The notes under the pieces: model-generated
The model's input: only the letters and a program-made list of their open reading frames with translations
Database searches by the model: none
Told to the model about the DNA's origin: nothing
Program-made: the position numbers and the translations under genes
In this document: positions 41,126-48,670 of the stretch, piece after piece
Position numbering within the stretch: position 1 is the first letter of the stretch
Layout: each line of letters begins with the position of its first letter
Source of the DNA: Rathayibacter sp. VKM Ac-2856
Lineage (GTDB): Bacteria > Actinomycetota > Actinomycetes > Actinomycetales > Microbacteriaceae
Reading direction: 5' to 3'
Assembly: GCF_013205055.1 (NCBI RefSeq)
Contig: NZ_JABMLF010000004.1
Coordinates: 62,001-126,000, forward strand
Length of the DNA stretch: 64,000 bases

Positions 41126-41893
41126 ATGGACGGATCCTGGCCGACCACGATCGTCGGTGCGCCCGGATCCGGAGACCCCTTGGACGCTCGACGACGCCTG
41201 CTGGTGGTGGCCGGAGCGGCCGCACTGCTGCTGGTCGCGGGGGCCCTGGTGCTCGACGCCACCGCTGGCCCAGGCACCCCGAGCGGCACGACCGGAGCCG
41301 CGGGCACCTCCTCCCCCGGAACGACCACGACCGCCGCGACCCCCGGCACCACCACCCCCGGCGCCACATCCCCCGGCACCGCGACCCCCGGCGCCACCTC
41401 CACCGCCACCGTCACGCCGCCGGACCCGTCGAATCCCGCCCCCGTCGCCGACCCCTCAGCCCCCCTCGAGGTCTCCGGCCCCGCCCCCGTCGACACCGGA
41501 CTCCCCGACTCGACCCCGCGCCCCGCCCTCATCGCCCTTCCGCTGCCGGCCGCCGCGAGCGCCACCCGCGCGCTGGTCGCGGGCTACCCCTCCGCCGTCG
41601 TCGCTCCGCTGCCCGACTCGATCGTCGCCTCGAGCTCGGTCGAGCCCGCCGGCGGCGCGCTGCGCTCGGGCCTCACCGCGACCGTCGCCCTCGACGCCGA
41701 GCAGATCACCGAGAGCTACCGCCGCTCGCTCGCCGCGCAGGGCTTCACCTCCGCCGCCGTCGACGCCCCCGCCGACGGCGCAGCGATGGTCTTCACCGCC
41801 GGCGAGGACACCGTGAGCCTCTCCGTCACCCCCACCGGCACCCCGCGGATGAGCTACTCGCTGATCGCCGTCCTGCACCCGAGCGGCGGCTGA
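41126..41893 (+). CDS. Membrane-anchored Thr/Pro/Gly-rich protein
   Basis: 255 aa. A single helix (RRLLVVAGAAALLLVAGALVL) is followed by a low-complexity Thr/Pro/Gly/Ser linker (~residues 48-115: TTGAAGTSSPGTTTTAATPG and so on) and an extracellular alpha/beta domain (YPSAVVAPLPDSIVASSSVE, ITESYRRSLAAQGFTS, RMSYSLIAVL). It is likely anchored outside the membrane. Its stop is 1 nt before the MFS gene. TAAGGT at 41096 may be the -10. A TTG at 41180 is an alternative start. Confidence 0.65.
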   Translation: MDGSWPTTIVGAPGSGDPLDARRRLLVVAGAAALLLVAGALVLDATAGPGTPSGTTGAAGTSSPGTTTTAATPGTTTPGATSPGTATPGATSTATVTPPDPSNPAPVADPSAPLEVSGPAPVDTGLPDSTPRPALIALPLPAAASATRALVAGYPSAVVAPLPDSIVASSSVEPAGGALRSGLTATVALDAEQITESYRRSLAAQGFTSAAVDAPADGAAMVFTAGEDTVSLSVTPTGTPRMSYSLIAVLHPSGG

Positions 41894-41894
41894 C

Positions 41895-43154
41895 GTGTAC
41901 ATCTCCCTCTCCGACCGGCCCGAGGGCGCGGCCGAGCAGCCGTCCCGCGCCACCGGCCCCGCGCGCATCGCCCCGGCCGTCATCGCGCTCGGCATCGTCA
42001 GCCTCTTCACCGACGTCTCCTCCGAGTCGACCGCCGCGATCCTCCCCTTCTACATCACCGCCGCGCTGGGCATGTCGACGCTCGCGTACGGCGTCCTCGA
42101 CGGCCTCTACCAGGGCGTCAGCGCCTTCGTCCGCATCGGCGCCGGCTGGACCGCCGACCGCACCGACCGCCCCAAGCTCGTCGCCCTCGCCGGCTACGGC
42201 CTGTCGATGCTCGCCCGCCTGGGCCTGCTGGCGAGCAGCGGCGCCGGTGCGCTCACCGCGGTCGTCACCGTCGACCGCCTCGGCAAGGGCATCCGCACCG
42301 CGCCCCGCGACGCGATGATCTCCGCCTCGTCCGAGCCCGCGTCGCTCGCCCGCTCGTTCGGCGTGCACCGGATGCTCGACACCATCGGCGCGACGATCGG
42401 CCCGCTCCTGGCGTTCGTCGTCCTGCTGCTCGTGCCGGACGGCTACTCGACGGTCTTCGTGCTGTCGGCCGCCTTCGCGACGCTCGGCGTGGTCGTGCTG
42501 CTGCTGTTCGTGCCCGACGTGCGGACGCGGCTGACCGGAGGCGCGGCCCGCGGCGCCGCCCGCCCGCGGCTCCCGTGGCGCCGCCTCTGGGACCGGCGTC
42601 CGCGCCGCCTCCTGCTCGCCGCCGGCCTGCTCGGGCTCCTCACGGTCGGCGACGGCTTCGTGTATCTGGTGCTGCAGAGCCGCAGCGGCTTCGCGGCGCA
42701 GTGGTTCCCGCTGCTGTACGTCGGGACGAACGCCGCCTACCTCGCCCTCGCGATCCCTTTCGGCCGCCTCGCCGACCGCTGGGGCCGCGCCCGGATGTTC
42801 GCCGCCGGCCACGTGCTGCTGCTCGCCGTCTACGTCCTCGCCGCGTCACCCGCCGCGGGCCTCGCGGTGACCATCGCCTGCCTGCTGCTGCTCGGCGCCT
42901 TCTACGCCGCGACCGACGGAGTGCTCGCGGCCGTCGCCGGGGCGAGCGTGCCCGCCGAGATCCGGGCGAGCGGGATCGCCGCGGCCCAGACGGTCGTCGC
43001 GGTCGCGCGGCTGTTCGCCTCGGTCGGCTTCGGAGCGCTGTGGCTGTGGCTCGGCCGCGAGGGCGCGATGATCGCCGTCGCCGTCGGTCTCGCCGCGGCC
43101 CTCCCCGTCGCGGTGCTGCTGCTGCGCGAGCGCTTCGCGGAGAAGAAGGGATGA
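41895..43154 (+). CDS. MFS transporter
   Basis: 419 aa, about 12 helices. The N-terminal half carries SLFTDVSSESTAAILPFYITAALGMSTLAYGVLDGLYQGVSAFVRI and DRLGKGIRTAPRDAMISASS, a pattern seen in MFS proteins resembling bicyclomycin/sugar-type exporters of the MdtG/YfkF-like group; the second half has FGRLADRWGRARMFAAGH. Substrate unknown. Between a surface-anchored protein and a beta-propeller-like protein, all spaced 1 to -4 nt, so a three-gene operon. Confidence 0.83.
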   Translation: MYISLSDRPEGAAEQPSRATGPARIAPAVIALGIVSLFTDVSSESTAAILPFYITAALGMSTLAYGVLDGLYQGVSAFVRIGAGWTADRTDRPKLVALAGYGLSMLARLGLLASSGAGALTAVVTVDRLGKGIRTAPRDAMISASSEPASLARSFGVHRMLDTIGATIGPLLAFVVLLLVPDGYSTVFVLSAAFATLGVVVLLLFVPDVRTRLTGGAARGAARPRLPWRRLWDRRPRRLLLAAGLLGLLTVGDGFVYLVLQSRSGFAAQWFPLLYVGTNAAYLALAIPFGRLADRWGRARMFAAGHVLLLAVYVLAASPAAGLAVTIACLLLLGAFYAATDGVLAAVAGASVPAEIRASGIAAAQTVVAVARLFASVGFGALWLWLGREGAMIAVAVGLAAALPVAVLLLRERFAEKKG

Positions 43155-44185
43155 CGGCCGGGCAGGCGGGCCGCCTCTCGGACCGCGCACGCTGGATCAT
43201 CGCCATCGTGGCCGCCGTCGCCCTGCTCGGCGGCGCGGCTGTTTATGGAGCCGGCGCCTGGGCGCGGTACCAGGCGCGCGCCTCCGCCGACTCCGCCGTC
43301 GCCGTCTCGACCGGCGACCCCGCGGACGGCGACCGGATCGTCTTCCGCAACACCGCGAGCGGCCAGGGCTACGGGCTGGTCGCCTCCGTGCCGCTGGCCG
43401 ACCCGGGCGCCGCACGCATCCTCACCGACCGCGCCTGCGACCGCGTCGCCGCCACCGAGTCGATGGAGCTCTGCCTGCGCACCGACCGCGGCGTGCTGAC
43501 CACCTTCGAGGCGGTGCTGACCGGCGCCGACGGCGAGACTTTGCAGACGTGGCCGCTGCCGGGCATCCCCAGCCGCGCGCGGATCGGCGACGGGATGCTG
43601 AGCACCACCGCGTTCGTCACCGGGCACTCGTATGCGCCGACCACCTTCTCCACGCAGACCGTCATCCGCTCGCTCGACCCGGCCGTTCCGGACCCGGGGG
43701 ATCTGGAGTCCTTCGCGCTGAGCGTCGCGGGGGCGCCGCTGACGGCTGCGGACCGGAATCTGTGGGGAGTCACCTTCGCGGACGACGGGGACACGTTCTA
43801 CGCGACCGCGGCGTCGGGGTCGCGGACGTGGCTGGTGCGCGGGAGCATGTCGGCGCGGACGATGACGGCGATCCACGACACGGCGGAGTGCCCGTCGCTG
43901 TCGCCGGACGAGACGCGGGTCGCGTACAAGAAGGATGTCGGGGACGGGGTGCCGGACTGGCGGATCGCGGTGCTGGATCTGGCGTCGGGGGTGGAGACGG
44001 TGCTGCCGGAGGAGCGGAGTGTGGACGACCAGGTGGTGTGGCTGGATGACGGCACCCTGCTCTACGGTCTCCCCCGTGAAGGCGCGGCCGGCGATACAGA
44101 CGTCTGGTCGGTCGCGGGAGACGGAGCGGGCGACCCCGAGCTATACCTCGAACACGCGTGGTCGCCGTCGGTCATCCAGAACTAA
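43151..44185 (+). CDS. Membrane-anchored beta-propeller (TolB-like) protein
   Basis: 344 aa. One N-terminal helix (WIIAIVAAVALLGGAAVYGAG) then beta-rich repeats: DTAECPSLSPDETRVAYKK, RIAVLDLASGVETVLPEE, DDQVVWLDDGTLLYGLPRE, TDVWSVAGDG. These are TolB/WD40-like blades on the outside of the membrane. The 4-nt ATGA overlap couples it to the MFS gene. Protein-binding or scaffold role inferred. Confidence 0.7.
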   Translation: MTAGQAGRLSDRARWIIAIVAAVALLGGAAVYGAGAWARYQARASADSAVAVSTGDPADGDRIVFRNTASGQGYGLVASVPLADPGAARILTDRACDRVAATESMELCLRTDRGVLTTFEAVLTGADGETLQTWPLPGIPSRARIGDGMLSTTAFVTGHSYAPTTFSTQTVIRSLDPAVPDPGDLESFALSVAGAPLTAADRNLWGVTFADDGDTFYATAASGSRTWLVRGSMSARTMTAIHDTAECPSLSPDETRVAYKKDVGDGVPDWRIAVLDLASGVETVLPEERSVDDQVVWLDDGTLLYGLPREGAAGDTDVWSVAGDGAGDPELYLEHAWSPSVIQN

Positions 44186-44521
44186 CGCCGACCTCCCGCC
44201 ACCGGTAGCGGAGCCATATGCCCAGGCTGAGGTATCCGCCCAGTCCTTGCTGCCTTGCTGAGGCGACGGGTGCAAACCGCAGAACTATCTCGAGTTACTC
44301 GACTACTGGCGTGACGCCTCGAAGCGCTCCTAAGAGGAGGTGAGCCCAAACCCTCTAGTTGAGGACGGCAAGCATGCACAACGAGAAACGACGACGTGGG
44401 CAAACAACCTGCGGTGATGGTCAAATGCACGCGGGTCCGGCGACCGACGCTACGTTCGGTCCAGTAAGTTGGTGGGTGAGCAAGGACTCGCGGTCGAGGC
44501 CTCGTCGAGATCGGAGGTACC
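44186..44521. other. Left edge of low-GC island / operon leader
   Basis: 336 nt without a convincing gene. Composition starts to fall here. A purine-rich GGAGG at 44513-44517 serves the next gene. No tRNA, direct repeat or integrase remnant that would define an attachment site could be seen. Confidence 0.45.
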
Positions 44522-45823
44522 GTGCGACTCCTGCACATAAGCGACGTACACTTTCACGCTGCAGACCACGGGTGGGACGAGGACGCCGATCAACGAGCGC
44601 AACTCGTTGCGGACGTCCGGGCTGACTCAGAAGCAAACGGAGCCTTCGATGCTCTGTTGTTTGGCGGAGACATTGCCTTCAGCGCTTTGCCAGAAGAGTA
44701 TTCACTTGCAACGCAATGGCTCGACCAGCTTGTTGCTGCAGGCGGTCTAGAAGGCAGGCACCGCGTATTCACAGTGCCCGGCAACCATGATGTCGATCGC
44801 AAGATAATACGTGCGAGCCAATCGCTGCAAGACTTTCGGACAGCACTCGCTAGCGCAAAAACTCCGGCCCTCGACGAGGCACTCCGAACTCGAATGTCAT
44901 CCGATCCCGCTGCCGCACCTGTATTTGCGCACCTCGCAGCGTACAACACCTTTGCGGAACAATTCGTATGTGGAGTAACACCGAACAAACCAGCGTGGTC
45001 CTTCCCGGATTTCACCCTCGACGGATGGAGAGTACGCCTCGTCGGCTTAACATCTGTTATAAATTGTGGTCCCGAAAACGAGACCGCAGAACCGGGCCAA
45101 CAGAGTCTTGTACTCGGGACTCAACAATGCCGGATGCCTCGAGATGAAGCGGATGTCACAATAGTCATGATGCATCATCCGCCGGAGTGGATTCGCGATT
45201 GGCACAGAGTGCGTCCACACCTGTCTCGGGCTCACCTGTGGCTGTTCGGCCACGAGCACGCCTTCGGTGCACGCCAAGACACCGCAAACGGCACAGTCGA
45301 AATTCGAGCAGGCGCCGTCGCCCCAGAGCGCGATACCCACGGCGAATCCGCACCATATTTACCAGCCTTCAATTTCATCGATCTACACCGCGTTGATGAT
45401 CATCTCGGCGTTACCGTTAAAGCCCGAGTCTGGGACATTGAGCGAACTAGATTCCTCGCAAGGGATGCACTCCTGTACGAAATAAGTTTGGATCCACTTG
45501 GCCAGACAAACATAGTCGCTTCCGATTCAACTAGCGCCTCCGACGAATCAATGTCGGCTTCCCCCCTATCCCTGTCGGCCGAACCGCAGGATGGAGGTAC
45601 CGACATAGCCAGCACCCCTGCGGAGAACAATCTCGACCTACGAAAAGTTGCAATTCAGTACATGGCACTACCCACAAATCGTCGAATCTCAATAGCACGC
45701 GGAATCGGGGCGCTAGATGACGAAGACCTTACGATTCCCCCAACCGAGCTATATCCAATTTTGCTTCGTCGCATCGCCGAGCGAGGATCAATCTCAGATC
45801 TCATGAAGGAGCTTGCTAAATGA
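44522..45823 (+). CDS. Calcineurin-like metallophosphoesterase with C-terminal adaptor-like helical domain (putative effector)
   Basis: 433 aa. All metal-site motifs of the calcineurin-like family are present: D8-x-H10 (SDVHFH), GGD 48-50, GNHD 87-90, HH 218-219 and GHEH 243-246. After a Ser/Ala-rich linker (~331-368), residues ~370-433 form a separate helical unit (LRKVAIQYMALPTNRRISIARGIGAL...LRRIAERGSISDLMKELA). This unit resembles effector-associated/adaptor domains of GTPase- and NACHT-type conflict systems. So a nuclease or phosphodiesterase effector coupled to the GTPase module is the likely role (inference). GTG start, GGAGG 5 nt upstream; 4-nt overlap with the next gene. Confidence 0.82.
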   Translation: MRLLHISDVHFHAADHGWDEDADQRAQLVADVRADSEANGAFDALLFGGDIAFSALPEEYSLATQWLDQLVAAGGLEGRHRVFTVPGNHDVDRKIIRASQSLQDFRTALASAKTPALDEALRTRMSSDPAAAPVFAHLAAYNTFAEQFVCGVTPNKPAWSFPDFTLDGWRVRLVGLTSVINCGPENETAEPGQQSLVLGTQQCRMPRDEADVTIVMMHHPPEWIRDWHRVRPHLSRAHLWLFGHEHAFGARQDTANGTVEIRAGAVAPERDTHGESAPYLPAFNFIDLHRVDDHLGVTVKARVWDIERTRFLARDALLYEISLDPLGQTNIVASDSTSASDESMSASPLSLSAEPQDGGTDIASTPAENNLDLRKVAIQYMALPTNRRISIARGIGALDDEDLTIPPTELYPILLRRIAERGSISDLMKELAK

Positions 45824-46797
45824 TTGAAGTCTTGAACGACTTGGCCACCGCATTTGCGTCCACGAGCCTGACCCTCTCCGCAGATACACTCCTGGCGCGG
45901 AAGCTAACTGTCGTCGAGGCGGAAGAGACGTTGGATATTGACGAGCTTTCATCTGTCGCGTTTGGGGGGAATCGGAAAACTGACGTCTCGCAAGTTGAGT
46001 CCCTGATAGTGAAACACGATCCGACATACGCTCGAGGTCGAAGCGGCGAGACCGCTCGCCTGGTGGCAACGATCGCACTCGAGACTCAGATCGACCGCAA
46101 GATCACCATTAGTGCCCTACGGGCGCTCACCGCTGACTTCATGGGCGACCGTATCCTTCGGCCTGAAATCATCACCAAAGCTCAGTTTTTGGCACATTCC
46201 GATGCTAAGCACAACCGCGCTCGGCCGAGCACTAAGCTTCCCTCGAACAACGTCAAGACTCTCGTTACTCAATCTGGCGAATACGATAATGCTCACCTCT
46301 CGACGAGCGTCCGATCGCTTGCCCGCCGCCTGGAGGAAGTTATCGCAGTCTTCGATACGAGGATCCTCCTAATGGACGAAGAGATCGACGTTCTATGGTG
46401 GGCCCGCCAAGACGAACCGAGTTGGACAGAATCTGATGGAGTAGAACGCGTCGTCGCCGCCGCTCTAGATCTCTCCAATATTATTCATCGCTGGCCAATC
46501 ACGACAGTCACTCGCCGGGTCCTTCACGATGAGATCTCCGCCGGCAGCGATGCTGAAGTAGAGCTCTCTTCATTGCTAGCAGTAGACCCTTCTATTGTAG
46601 AAGCCATTCCACTCGCGAGCTCAGGGGCCACCCCAATACTCAAGATTCTCGAGGTTGGAAGGTCCTTCCAGGGTCAGCCCGACGTTGCACAAGCTATTCT
46701 TGCGAAGGAGGGGGTCGATATTTCGCGCCTCGTCTCACCAAAAGACTTGGCGGATCAACTTTTGCGCGAATACGCCTACAGCCACCTCTCCAAATGA
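45820..46797 (+). CDS. All-helical GTPase-system protein (GASH-like)
   Basis: 325 aa, almost entirely predicted helix with no enzymatic motif. Key phrases: SSVAFGG near residue 45, RRLEEVIAVFDTRILLMDEEIDVLWWARQDEP (~170-205), RVVAAALDLSNIIHRWP, and LLREYAYSHL at the end. The D/EEIDxLWW region and size fit the all-helical GASH protein named in GTPase-associated conflict systems; I rely on memory of the family, so the name is provisional. 4-nt overlaps on both sides place it between effector and first GTPase. Confidence 0.7.
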   Translation: MIEVLNDLATAFASTSLTLSADTLLARKLTVVEAEETLDIDELSSVAFGGNRKTDVSQVESLIVKHDPTYARGRSGETARLVATIALETQIDRKITISALRALTADFMGDRILRPEIITKAQFLAHSDAKHNRARPSTKLPSNNVKTLVTQSGEYDNAHLSTSVRSLARRLEEVIAVFDTRILLMDEEIDVLWWARQDEPSWTESDGVERVVAAALDLSNIIHRWPITTVTRRVLHDEISAGSDAEVELSSLLAVDPSIVEAIPLASSGATPILKILEVGRSFQGQPDVAQAILAKEGVDISRLVSPKDLADQLLREYAYSHLSK

Positions 46798-47849
46798 GTT
46801 CCACGCTCACCTGCGATCAGTCAGGATGTCCGTTACTGATCGATGGTCGGTGCCTAGAAGGCATTTTGCCGCCGAACGACTGCCCACATGCGGAAGTTGT
46901 AACAGGCGACACAATATTAGCCACAAGCACAAGCACTTCCACAGCGGTGACACATCCAACAAACGATGAAACCATAGGAAACGATAGTAGACTAGAGAAC
47001 TCCGAGCCTGCCTACCTACCGAGCGACGAGTACCTGGCTGGCGACAAGCCGTTAAGGGCGGAGGAAGCCAATCGGCTTTTGTCGGAGCAAAATTGCAGCG
47101 TCATTCTTGTCGCGGGTGAGGCCAACGCGGGGAAGACGACATTGTTCGTTGAGATCTGGGCGCAGTTTCTTCAGGGAGAATTCGCTGGCTGGAGATTTGC
47201 GTCGTCCCGCACGCTCCTTGCCCTAAGTAGCCTCCACGCAACGGCAAGGTCATCATCTGGGCGAACCGATCCGGAGACAGCAAGGACGCAAGCAGAAGAG
47301 CCGCAGTTCATCCATTTAGCGGTTGAAAACGACGCACAGCACGTTGAATTTCTCTTCTCGGATGTCCGCGGCGAATACTTTGAGCCGGTCATCAACGGAC
47401 AGCTCCTTGGCGATAGCATTCCCCTTGTGAGTCGCGCAGATTGCTGCATCATCTTAATGAGTAGTGAGGGTTTCGGCAACACTGGCGCCCGCGCCCGTGC
47501 AATTACTAGAGTTCGTCAATTACTCGGTGGTCTCACCGTGGACGGCGGCTTGAGACAGGGCATACCCGTCCTACTTGCTTGGAGCAAAGCCGACCACATC
47601 CAAGTTAATGACCGCGAGGAATCTCTAAAGATGCTCGACGCTTTAGAATACGAATTTGGGTCAAGAGTGTCGCTAACGACACAGTTGATTGGCGCCCGAC
47701 CAAAAACGGGACCGTTTTTCGGCTTAGACGGGACGGTCGAGTGGCTCGCGGAAGTCGGGAAGCCGAAGCGCACCGACCCACCGCTGCTACGGGGCGAGCA
47801 ATCGGATCGATATTTTTGGCAGCCTAGATCGGGAGATGCAAGATCGTGA
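46794..47849 (+). CDS. TRAFAC-like GTPase 1 of a double-GTPase pair, with N-terminal Cys cluster
   Basis: 351 aa. Residues 7-32 hold Cys7, Cys12, Cys20, Cys30 and His32, a likely zinc knuckle. The GTPase core begins after a disordered Thr/Ser linker: YLPSDEYLAGDKPL, then G1 GEANAGKTT (108-116), FAGWRFASSRTLLALSSLHATARSSSG, G3 DVRGE (190-194) and G4-like SKAD (264-267). The G1 and FxGWxFAxSRTL...SG region matches the DO-GTPase family found in two-GTPase conflict operons. It should act as the NTP-driven switch for the effector. GTGA overlap with GTPase 2. Confidence 0.8.
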   Translation: MSSTLTCDQSGCPLLIDGRCLEGILPPNDCPHAEVVTGDTILATSTSTSTAVTHPTNDETIGNDSRLENSEPAYLPSDEYLAGDKPLRAEEANRLLSEQNCSVILVAGEANAGKTTLFVEIWAQFLQGEFAGWRFASSRTLLALSSLHATARSSSGRTDPETARTQAEEPQFIHLAVENDAQHVEFLFSDVRGEYFEPVINGQLLGDSIPLVSRADCCIILMSSEGFGNTGARARAITRVRQLLGGLTVDGGLRQGIPVLLAWSKADHIQVNDREESLKMLDALEYEFGSRVSLTTQLIGARPKTGPFFGLDGTVEWLAEVGKPKRTDPPLLRGEQSDRYFWQPRSGDARS

Positions 47850-48670
47850 CGGAAACCTTCAACGTCGTGATGGCGGGGCTTCCGGCAGCAGGAAAAACGA
47901 CTTACCTTGTCGCTCTCTATATGTCAATGATGGCTGGCGAGTCCAAGTTGACACGGAGTGGATATTCAGACGATCGCGAGTACATGAATGATCTGAGCGA
48001 TAAGGTTTTTGCGCTTGCCCCAGTCGAGCGTACGCGCGCAGACCGCAACTTGTCTTTATCGCTCGCAGTCGAGACTCCAAGCCATAGGACTGGTCGCCTG
48101 GTGGTTCCCGATCGTTCAGGCGAGATTTGGGAACAGCTGGTAATTGATCGCACGTTGGAGGCGTCTATCAGCGACATGCTCTCGGAAGCGGAGGGCATTT
48201 GTGTCTTCATCAATACGGAGACCTATAGGCATGATCCCCTGATCGTTGATATAACGCAAGTATCGGATGTGTTCCCTTCAGCTGATTCGACGAACGCGAT
48301 TGTCGACGACAAAGTGCATCCAGAGCAGGTGAAGATTACTGAGATGGTGCAGCTACTGGCTTCGAAGCGTTATCCGAGTACGTTTCGGATTAGTATTGTA
48401 CTCTCCGCCTTTGACTCAGTCGACGCGCATGGACCAGCCAGGTGGCTAGCTGATAATATCCCTCTACTTGACCAGTACTTGCGGTCGAATGTCGCGACAC
48501 TTCATTCGAGAGTTTTCGGCGTCAGCGCGCAGGGGGGAAGCCTGGTCAATCCGGTAACTCGTAAGGCGCTCGAAGCAGTTAATCCCGCAGAGAGAGCCTG
48601 GGCCAAAGATGACAACGGGGTCTCCTGTGCCATTGAATCTCCTATGCTATGGGCGCTAGGTGAGATCTGA
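47846..48670 (+). CDS. TRAFAC-like GTPase 2 of a double-GTPase pair
   Basis: 274 aa. G1 is GLPAAGKTT (11-19), followed by the switch-I region SKLTRSGYSDDREYMNDLSDK, G3 PDRSGE (88-93) and a G4-like SAFD (187-190). Unlike GTPase 1 it has no zinc knuckle and no long linker. The two proteins are distinct families, not a tandem duplication, as in the described double-GTPase arrangement. Its GTG overlaps the stop of GTPase 1; its stop overlaps the start of the GAP1-like gene (TGATG). Confidence 0.8.
   Translation: MTETFNVVMAGLPAAGKTTYLVALYMSMMAGESKLTRSGYSDDREYMNDLSDKVFALAPVERTRADRNLSLSLAVETPSHRTGRLVVPDRSGEIWEQLVIDRTLEASISDMLSEAEGICVFINTETYRHDPLIVDITQVSDVFPSADSTNAIVDDKVHPEQVKITEMVQLLASKRYPSTFRISIVLSAFDSVDAHGPARWLADNIPLLDQYLRSNVATLHSRVFGVSAQGGSLVNPVTRKALEAVNPAERAWAKDDNGVSCAIESPMLWALGEI

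Noticed and set aside
41290-41460. Pro/Thr-rich frame looking like a repeat-containing gene
   Set aside because: It is the low-complexity linker of the anchored protein at 41126-41893, not a separate gene.
44186-44521. Possible att site or tRNA at the left island edge
   Set aside because: No cloverleaf, no direct repeat with the right edge and no integrase could be found by eye.
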